From: Acidovorax sp. CF316
GTDB taxonomy: Bacteria; Pseudomonadota; Gammaproteobacteria; Burkholderiales; Burkholderiaceae_C
DNA: 49,400 nt
NCBI RefSeq assembly: GCF_000276605.1
Contig: NZ_AKJX01000272.1
Location: 1 to 49,400 of the forward strand
Direction: 5' to 3'
Shown: positions 43,976-49,400 of the stretch, in pieces
Numbering within the stretch: the stretch's first letter is position 1
Layout: each line of letters begins with the position of its first letter
Translations under genes and position numbers: made by a program
The notes under the pieces: generated by a model
Told to the model about the DNA's origin: nothing
The model's input: only the letters and a program-made list of their open reading frames with translations
Database searches by the model: none

Positions 43976-44356
43976 ATGGGCCGGCTGCTGCTCCCCCGCA
44001 TCGCGGTGGCCCTGGTGGCCATCGAGCATGCCTACATCCTGGTGCTGGAGATGTTTTTCTGGAACAAGCCCCTGGGCCTGAAGACCTTCAACCTGACCCA
44101 GGAGCTGGCCGATGCCACCACGGTGCTGGCAGCCAACCAGGGCCTGTACAACGGCTTCCTGGCGGCCGGCCTCTTCTGGGGCTTGTTCACCGGCAACCGC
44201 CTGTTCAAGATCTTCTTCCTGGTGTGTGTGATCGTGGCCGGCGTCTTCGGCGCCGCCACAGCCGTGCCCAAGATCTTCTACACGCAAGCCCTGCCCGCCA
44301 TCATCGCGCTGGGACTGGTGCTGGCACTGGACAAGTCGCAGGCACGCAAGGCCTGA
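43976..44356 (+). CDS. DUF1304 small membrane protein
   Basis: This 126-residue protein has four predicted helices: IAVALVAIEHAYILVLEMFF (about 9-28), a segment around GLYNGFLAAGLFWGLF (about 57-72), LFKIFFLVCVIVAGVFGAAT (about 77-96), and ALPAIIALGLVLAL near the C-terminus. The Glu-His pair in the first helix and the WNKPLGLKTFNL loop are typical of DUF1304, whose function is unknown. The start is 3 bases after the ohr stop and the pair ends in a strong terminator, so it is co-transcribed with ohr and probably induced by organic peroxides. Confidence 0.88.
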   Translation: MGRLLLPRIAVALVAIEHAYILVLEMFFWNKPLGLKTFNLTQELADATTVLAANQGLYNGFLAAGLFWGLFTGNRLFKIFFLVCVIVAGVFGAATAVPKIFYTQALPAIIALGLVLALDKSQARKA

Positions 44357-44378
44357 GCGCCACCCGAGGCATCCCCTG

Positions 44379-44412
44379 AACGGCCCGCCGGCCCACGCCG
44401 GCGGGCCGTTTT
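44379..44412 (+). terminator. Intrinsic terminator of the ohr unit
   Basis: A perfect 14-base stem (AACGGCCCGCCGGC at 44379-44392 with GCCGGCGGGCCGTT at 44397-44410) with a 4-base loop is followed by further T residues, 22 bases after the DUF1304 stop. The A residues at the stem base allow partial function on the other strand. Confidence 0.85.
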
Positions 44413-44492
44413 GCATGCTGCATTGCAGCGACCTGTCGCACAGGTTCCCGCAGCCGCTTGAGGACGCCCGCCGATTGGTTTAGCGTGCGGCC

Positions 44493-45578
44493 ATGAGCAC
44501 CACCACCCTCCTCGTACGCCAGGACGCCCTGGCCCATACCGCCCTGCGCACCACCCAGGATGTTCCGCTGGCCGATGGCCAGGTGCGCGTGCGCGTCGAA
44601 CGCTTTGCGCTCACGGCCAACAACATCACCTATGCCGCATTGGGCGGCATGCTCAACTACTGGCAGTTCTTTCCTTCGGACGAGACCGGCTGGGGCATCG
44701 TGCCCGTGTGGGGTTTCGGCTCGGTCGTGCAGTCGCTGCACCCCGGGGTGGCCGTGGGCGAGCGGCTCTACGGCTACTGGCCCATGTCCACCCACGCCGT
44801 GCTCACGCCCGCGCGGCTGACCGAGGCCGGCTTCTACGACGGCGCGGCCCACCGCGCCAGCCTGCATGCCGTGTACAACCAGTACGTGCGTACCGGCACC
44901 GACCCGTTCTACACCCCCGACACCGAGGACATACAGGCCCTGCTGCGCCCGCTGTTCATCACCTCGTGGCTGATCGACGACTTCATGGACGACCAGCAGT
45001 TCTTCGGGGCCCGGCGCCTGCTGCTGTCCAGCGCATCGAGCAAGACGGCCTATGGCACGGCCTTCCAGCTCGCGCAGCGGGACGGCCTGGAGGTGATCGG
45101 CCTGACCTCGCCCGGCAACGTGGCCTTTTGCGAAAGCCTGGGCTGTTACGACCGGGTGGTAGCCTACGATGCGCTGGAGCAGATCGATGCCGCCACGCCC
45201 TGCATCTACATCGATTTCGCGGGCAGCGTGGCCGTGCGCGAAGCCATCCACCAGCGCTTTTCCGCCCTGGCCTACAGTTGCGCCGTGGGTGCCAGCCATG
45301 TGAACGACCTGGGCGGCGCCGGCCAGTTGCCCGGGCCGCGCCCGACCATGTTCTTCGCCCCCGCCCAGATCAAGAAACGCCGCGACGACTGGGGCGCACA
45401 GGTGCTCAACGAGCGGCTGGTCGCTGCCTGGCACGCCTTTTCCACCGCCGTGCAGGCACCGCCCTTGTCCTGGCTGCAGGTGCAGCAGCACCAGGGCCCG
45501 GAGGCCGTGGAAACACTGTTCGCGGCCGTGCTGGCCGGCGGCGGCGATCCGCGCACAGGGCACATGGCGGGCCTTTGA
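44493..45578 (+). CDS. DUF2855 family protein
   Basis: This 361-residue protein matches DUF2855: an N-terminal strand-rich part (VRVRVERFALTANNITYAAL near 31-50, GWGIVPVWGFGSVVQS near 66-81, GERLYGYWPMSTHAVL near 89-104) that resembles the zinc-less GroES-like domain of medium-chain dehydrogenases, then a Rossmann-like part (ARRLLLSSASSKTAYGTAFQ, LEVIGLTSPGNVAFCESLGC, PCIYIDFAGSVAVREAIHQ). The nucleotide motif is atypical. No catalytic role is known. It is monocistronic between the ohr terminator and the kinase gene, 33 bases before the latter. Confidence 0.85.
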   Translation: MSTTTLLVRQDALAHTALRTTQDVPLADGQVRVRVERFALTANNITYAALGGMLNYWQFFPSDETGWGIVPVWGFGSVVQSLHPGVAVGERLYGYWPMSTHAVLTPARLTEAGFYDGAAHRASLHAVYNQYVRTGTDPFYTPDTEDIQALLRPLFITSWLIDDFMDDQQFFGARRLLLSSASSKTAYGTAFQLAQRDGLEVIGLTSPGNVAFCESLGCYDRVVAYDALEQIDAATPCIYIDFAGSVAVREAIHQRFSALAYSCAVGASHVNDLGGAGQLPGPRPTMFFAPAQIKKRRDDWGAQVLNERLVAAWHAFSTAVQAPPLSWLQVQQHQGPEAVETLFAAVLAGGGDPRTGHMAGL

Positions 45579-45611
45579 CTGGCGCCGGCACGGGGCGGGG
45601 GACAATGGGGC

Positions 45612-46643
45612 ATGAACCGACTGCCCCCGACCGACACCGCCGCCGCCGCCAGCGCCTCCGACCAGCACCCCTATGCGCGCCTGACGCCGGACCAGGTGCT
45701 CGATGCGCTGGCCAGCGTGGGCCTGTATGGCGATGGCCGGCTCATGGCCCTGTCGTCCTATGAAAACCGCGTCTACCAGGTTTCGCTCGAGGATGGTCAG
45801 CGCGTCGTGGCCAAGTTCTACCGCCCCGGCCGCTGGAGCGAAGCACAGATTCTCGAAGAGCACGCCTTTGCGGCCGAGCTGATGGCGGCCGAGGTGCCAG
45901 CCGTGGGGCCGATGGCGCTGAACGGCAGCACGCTGCATGCCCATGAGGGTTTTGCCTTTTCCGTGAGCCCCTGGCGCGGCGGGCGTGGTCCCGAACTCGA
46001 CGATTTCGACGTGCTTGAATGGATCGGCCGCTTTCTTGCGCGCATCCACACCGTGGGCGCCGCCCAGCCCTTCGTGCACCGGCCGGCGCTGGACCTGCAG
46101 GGTTTTGGCACCGCCTCGCGCGAGTGGCTGCTGGGCCACGACATGATCCCGCTGGACATGCAGTCGGCCTGGCAGGAACAGTGCGACAAGGCGCTTTCGC
46201 TGGTCGCCGCCAGCGGCCTCGCGGATGCCAGGTCCATCCGCCTGCATGGCGACTGCCACCCCGGCAACATCCTCTGGACACCGACCGACCTGCCCGGTGG
46301 CGGCCCGCACTTCGTAGACCTGGACGATGCGCGCATGGGCCCGGCCGTGCAGGACCTGTGGATGCTGCTGTCCGGCGACCGGCGCCAGCGCACGCAGCAG
46401 CTGGGCGCCCTGGTGGAAGGCTACGAGCAGTTCCGCAGCTTCGACCGGCGCGAACTGGCCCTGGTCGAGCCCCTGCGCACGCTGCGGCTCATCCACTACA
46501 GCGCCTGGCTGGCGCGCCGTTGGCAAGACCCGATCTTTCCGGTCAATTTCCCCTGGTTCGGCAGCAGCGACTACTGGCGCGGCCAGGTGGACATGCTGAT
46601 CGAGCAGTGCGAGGCCATGGGCGAGGAGCCGCTCTACGCCTGA
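45612..46643 (+). CDS. srkA: Stress-response serine/threonine kinase SrkA (YihE/RdoA family)
   Basis: This 343-residue kinase has the aminoglycoside-phosphotransferase/choline-kinase fold: SYENRVYQVSLEDGQRVVAK (nucleotide Lys), HAFAAELMAAEVPAVGPM, the catalytic loop RLHGDCHPGNILW with Asp and Asn, and the metal site HFVDLDDARMGPAVQDLWML. The C-terminal RLIHYSAWLARRW and NFPWFGSSDYWRGQVDMLIE are hallmarks of YihE. In E. coli the protein counters stress-induced death involving the MazEF pathway. Length is normal. Two small hairpins follow at 46681-46702 and 46706-46720. Confidence 0.93.
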   Translation: MNRLPPTDTAAAASASDQHPYARLTPDQVLDALASVGLYGDGRLMALSSYENRVYQVSLEDGQRVVAKFYRPGRWSEAQILEEHAFAAELMAAEVPAVGPMALNGSTLHAHEGFAFSVSPWRGGRGPELDDFDVLEWIGRFLARIHTVGAAQPFVHRPALDLQGFGTASREWLLGHDMIPLDMQSAWQEQCDKALSLVAASGLADARSIRLHGDCHPGNILWTPTDLPGGGPHFVDLDDARMGPAVQDLWMLLSGDRRQRTQQLGALVEGYEQFRSFDRRELALVEPLRTLRLIHYSAWLARRWQDPIFPVNFPWFGSSDYWRGQVDMLIEQCEAMGEEPLYA

Positions 46644-46782
46644 CAAAGCCCTCTTCGCCCACGCGGTCGGGGCCGGGCACGGCCGCCCGCCTCCCGGCGG
46701 CCGAAAGCGCCATCGGCGCTTGGGGCACGGCCGGGCCTCGTATATGCTTTGCCATCTTCGCTATCGCACACTGGCCTGAACC

Positions 46783-47088
46783 ATGAAAGACCTGTTTCGG
46801 AACCTTCTCTCGATCCGCCAGCAACGCCGGCCGGCCCCCGTGGGCAGCGTGCCCGCGGTGGGCGTCGCCATCATTCGCGGGGACATCAAGATGAATGTCA
46901 CCGAACCCATTTCCCGTGACCTGTGGAGCTGGATGGTGCTGTCGGGCTGGCGCAACGTGCCGGTCAAGAACGACCGCCGCCAATACGTCGAGCTGCCCGA
47001 CGGTTTGCTCAAGCAGCTGATCGATGCGGCGCCGACCGAGCGCGACGCCGTCCATGCGCGCATCATGGCCAAGGCGAAGGAAGAGTGA
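46783..47088 (+). CDS. Small conserved-looking protein of unknown function
   Basis: This 101-residue, probably cytoplasmic protein has no membrane helix. Its middle reads VAIIRGDIKMNVTEPISRDL and WSWMVLSGWRNVPVKNDRR, and its end is a charged helix (ERDAVHARIMAKAKEE). The frame has normal third-position G/C, a plausible start and no competing frame, so it is likely to be real. I do not recognise the family. The Trp-containing LWSWMVLSGWR segment may be a protein-contact surface. It stands alone between srkA and htpG and converges with htpG with 67 bases between. Confidence 0.7.
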   Translation: MKDLFRNLLSIRQQRRPAPVGSVPAVGVAIIRGDIKMNVTEPISRDLWSWMVLSGWRNVPVKNDRRQYVELPDGLLKQLIDAAPTERDAVHARIMAKAKEE

Positions 47089-47155
47089 CGACACCTCCGT
47101 TCGCCGGGGCGCTGCGCCTCGGTGCAGCCACCCCGGGCGGCCGCACACGCAGGCG

Positions 47156-49132
47156 TCAGGCCAGCAAGGCGTTGACGCGCTTGACGTAGGCTGCCGGATC
47201 GGCCGGCAGGCCACCTTCGGCCAGCAAGGCCTGGTCGAACAGGATGTGCGCCAGGTCATGGAAGTGCACGCTGCCCTCGAGTTTCTTGACCAGGGCATGC
47301 TCGGCATTCACCTCCAGCACGGGCTTGGACTCGGGCGCCTGCTGGCCGGCCTGCTTGAGCATGCGCGCCAGCTGGGTGCTCATGCCGTCGTCCTGCACCA
47401 CCAGGCAGGCCGGTGAGTCGACCAGGCGGGTGGTCACGCGCACGTCCTCGGCCTTGTCCTTCAAGGCCTCCTTGAGCTTGGCCAGCAGCGGCTTGAAGGC
47501 CTCGGCAGCCTCCTCGGCGGCCTTCTTCTCGGCCTCGTCCTGCAGCGAGCCCAGGTCCACGGCGCCCTTGGCCACGCTCTGCAGCGGGGTGCCGTCGAAC
47601 TCGTTGAGGTAGTTCAGCGCCCATTCGTCAACGCGGTCGGTCATGAGCAGCACTTCGATGCCCTTCTTCTTGAAGACTTCGAGCTGCGGGCTGTTCTTGG
47701 CCGCGGCCAGGGTGTCGGCCGTGATGTAGTAAATGGCCTCCTGGCCTTCCTTCATGCGTGCCTTGTAGTCGGTAAAGCTGACCGTGGCCGTGTCGCTGGT
47801 GGTGCTGGCAAAGCGCAGCAGCTTGGCCAGGCGTTCGCGGTTGCCGAAATCCTCGCCCAGGCCTTCCTTGAGCACCGAGCCGAACTCGGCGTAGAAGGCC
47901 GTGTACTTGCCCTCCTTGGCCTTGTCGTCGGCATCGACCACGTCGGTCACACCTTCGTCACCAGCAACCGCTTCGTGCCGGTCGTGCTTGGCCAGGTCTT
48001 CCAGCATGGACAGCACGCGCTTGGTCGAGCCCTCGCGGATGGAGCGCACGTCGCGGCTTTCCTGCAGCAATTCGCGGCTCACGTTGAGCGGCAGGTCGGC
48101 CGAGTCGATCACCCCCTTGACGAAGCGCAGGTAGGTCGGCATCAGCGCCTCGGCGTCGTCCATGATGAAGACGCGCTTGACGTAGAGCTTCACGCCGGCC
48201 TTCTTGTCGCGGTTCCACAGGTCGAACGGAGCCTTGGCGGGGATGTACAGCAGCTGCGTGTACTCGGTGTTGCCTTCCACGCGGTTGTGCGCCCAGGTCA
48301 GCGGGGCCTCGTGGTCGTGGCTGATGGCCTTGTAGAACTCCTGGTACTGCTCTTCGCTGATGTCCTTCTTGGGCCGGGTCCACAGGGCGCTGGCCTTGTT
48401 GATGGTTTCCCACTCGCCGGTCTTGACCATGCCGCCGGGCTGGCGGCCGCCGTTCTCGTCCGCCGGGTTGATCAGCTCGCCGTCCTTCCACTCTTCCTTT
48501 TCCATCAGGATGGGCAGGCTGATGTGGTCGGAGTACTTGGCGATGACCGACTTGAGCTTCCAGGCGTTGAGGTACTCCTCGGCCTCTTCGCGCAGGTGCA
48601 GGATGATGCTGGTGCCGCGCGCGGCCCGGGTGATGGCCTCGACCTCGAAGTCGCCCGTGCCGCCGCTGGTCCAGCGCACACCCTCTTCGGCCGGCACGCC
48701 GGCGCGGCGCGATTCCACGGTGATCTTGTCGGCCACGATGAAGCCGGAGTAAAAGCCCACGCCGAACTGGCCGATGAGCTGGGCGTCGGCCTTCTGGTCG
48801 CCCGAGAGCTTGCCCATGAAGTCCTTGGTGCCGCTCTTGGCGATGGTACCCAGGTGGTCGATGGCCTCCTGCGCCGTCATGCCGATGCCGTTGTCGGTGA
48901 TGGTCAGGGTCTTGGCGGCCTGGTCGAAGCTCACGCGCACCTCGAGGTTGGGTGCGTCTTCGTACAGGGCGTTGTTGTTCAGGGCTTCGAAGCGCAGCTT
49001 GTCGCAGGCGTCCGAGGCATTGGAGATCAGCTCGCGCAGGAAGATTTCCTGGTTGGAGTACAGCGAGTGGGTGACCAGGTGCAGAAGCTGGGCCACTTCG
49101 GCCTGGAACGACAGGGTTTGTTTGTTGCTCAT
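47156..49132 (-). CDS. htpG: Chaperone HtpG (bacterial Hsp90)
   Basis: This 658-residue Hsp90 has an N-terminal GHKL ATPase domain (about 1-235) with [17 protein letters not shown] (catalytic Glu region), [32 protein letters not shown] and [11 protein letters not shown]. The middle domain (about 240-520) contains the conserved Arg region [20 protein letters not shown] and [20 protein letters not shown] stretch, and the C-terminal domain (about 530-658) provides dimerisation. Length is slightly above the 624 residues of E. coli. It folds client proteins during stress together with DnaK. A heat-shock promoter is visible 86 bases upstream. Confidence 0.97.
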   Translation of the reverse strand: MSNKQTLSFQAEVAQLLHLVTHSLYSNQEIFLRELISNASDACDKLRFEALNNNALYEDAPNLEVRVSFDQAAKTLTITDNGIGMTAQEAIDHLGTIAKSGTKDFMGKLSGDQKADAQLIGQFGVGFYSGFIVADKITVESRRAGVPAEEGVRWTSGGTGDFEVEAITRAARGTSIILHLREEAEEYLNAWKLKSVIAKYSDHISLPILMEKEEWKDGELINPADENGGRQPGGMVKTGEWETINKASALWTRPKKDISEEQYQEFYKAISHDHEAPLTWAHNRVEGNTEYTQLLYIPAKAPFDLWNRDKKAGVKLYVKRVFIMDDAEALMPTYLRFVKGVIDSADLPLNVSRELLQESRDVRSIREGSTKRVLSMLEDLAKHDRHEAVAGDEGVTDVVDADDKAKEGKYTAFYAEFGSVLKEGLGEDFGNRERLAKLLRFASTTSDTATVSFTDYKARMKEGQEAIYYITADTLAAAKNSPQLEVFKKKGIEVLLMTDRVDEWALNYLNEFDGTPLQSVAKGAVDLGSLQDEAEKKAAEEAAEAFKPLLAKLKEALKDKAEDVRVTTRLVDSPACLVVQDDGMSTQLARMLKQAGQQAPESKPVLEVNAEHALVKKLEGSVHFHDLAHILFDQALLAEGGLPADPAAYVKRVNALLA

Positions 49133-49217
49133 GGTGTCTTGGAGTTGCTTTGGATCGGTCTGGGGAACGGCATCGGCACCCCAGGCCTGGGTGCAAAGGA
49201 CGTTCGCGGGTGCTCAG

Positions 49218-49243
49218 CTCGGGGCGCTTGCGCCGATTTCAAG
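49218..49243 (-). promoter_or_regulatory. Sigma-32 heat-shock promoter of htpG
   Basis: Read on the minus strand, CTTGAAA (49237-49243) is a perfect -35 and CCCCGAG (49218-49224) a good -10, with a 12-base spacer, against the consensus CTTGAAA-N11-16-CCCCAT. The predicted leader is about 75 bases. Beyond it, 49244-49400 holds no gene that I can support. Confidence 0.75.
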
Positions 49244-49400
49244 GTCCGCACTCGGTGGGTGCCAGCCGCTGCGTGCCGGCACGCCGACGGCACACCCATG
49301 AGCTTACCGTGCATTGTTGACAATTGAGGGCCCGTTGACGCTGGTAATACCCATTTGACCGCCATAAGATGCGCCCCGTGCAGCGGCGGGGGGCCGCCAG

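Noticed and set aside
49317..49350. TTGACA and TAATAC as a sigma-70 promoter reading out of the window
   Set aside because: The spacer would be 22 bases, outside the usual 16-18, and no gene start follows within the window.

Overview
The window looks like chromosomal DNA of a high-GC betaproteobacterium of the Comamonadaceae (Acidovorax or a close relative). This is inferred from strong G/C at third codon positions, densely packed genes, the protein families present, and an intergenic element beside purT that resembles one I recall from that family. No rRNA, tRNA, CRISPR array, phage or insertion sequence was recognised, and no gap between genes exceeds 300 bases. The first gene is cut by the window edge. 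All calls come from reading the sequence; no database search was possible.

Layout. 1-3.5 kb: a sensor kinase / FixJ-type regulator pair followed by a secreted GlcG/HbpS-type protein and an exported ankyrin protein. 3.5-10.8 kb: dbpA, a PAS-PAS-GGDEF-EAL protein, AMP nucleosidase, a membrane diguanylate cyclase and a NodI-type ABC ATPase. 11-12.2 kb: purT, with a structured repeat at its 3' end. 12.3-18.1 kb: a sigma-54 activator, a 29-bp palindrome, a canonical -24/-12 promoter, and a rhodanese / OsmC-like / acyl-CoA-dehydrogenase-fold flavoprotein / rubredoxin-reductase operon. 18.3-20.3 kb: a DUF3455 lipoprotein, an ECF sigma factor and its anti-sigma factor. 20.3-26.1 kb: a cynABDS-like cyanate uptake and cyanase operon with a soluble NarL-type two-component system upstream. 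26.1-27 kb: a NodJ-type permease, 15 kb away from its likely ATPase.

27-38.4 kb is the most unusual region. It holds the parts of a Gram-negative partner-switching system: a STAS antagonist, an RsbW-like kinase and a membrane SpoIIE/PP2C phosphatase. These are interleaved with an MFS transporter carrying two N-terminal sensor modules, a degenerate 12-helix transporter-like sensor, a small two-helix sensor, an ABC-type periplasmic binding protein, a GNAT protein and, next door, a GGDEF protein. Four copies of a similar extracytoplasmic module occur in three of these proteins.

38.4-49.4 kb: a hemerythrin-like protein, a GMC alcohol dehydrogenase divergent from 3-hydroxybutyryl-CoA dehydrogenase and a crotonase, an ohrR-ohr-DUF1304 peroxide cluster with two operator-like palindromes and a strong terminator, a DUF2855 protein, an SrkA-type kinase, a small orphan protein, and htpG with a recognisable heat-shock promoter.

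The two best candidates for undescribed biology are the sensor/transporter partner-switching locus (26981-38383) and the sigma-54-controlled sulfurtransferase / flavoprotein / rubredoxin operon (12290-18133).
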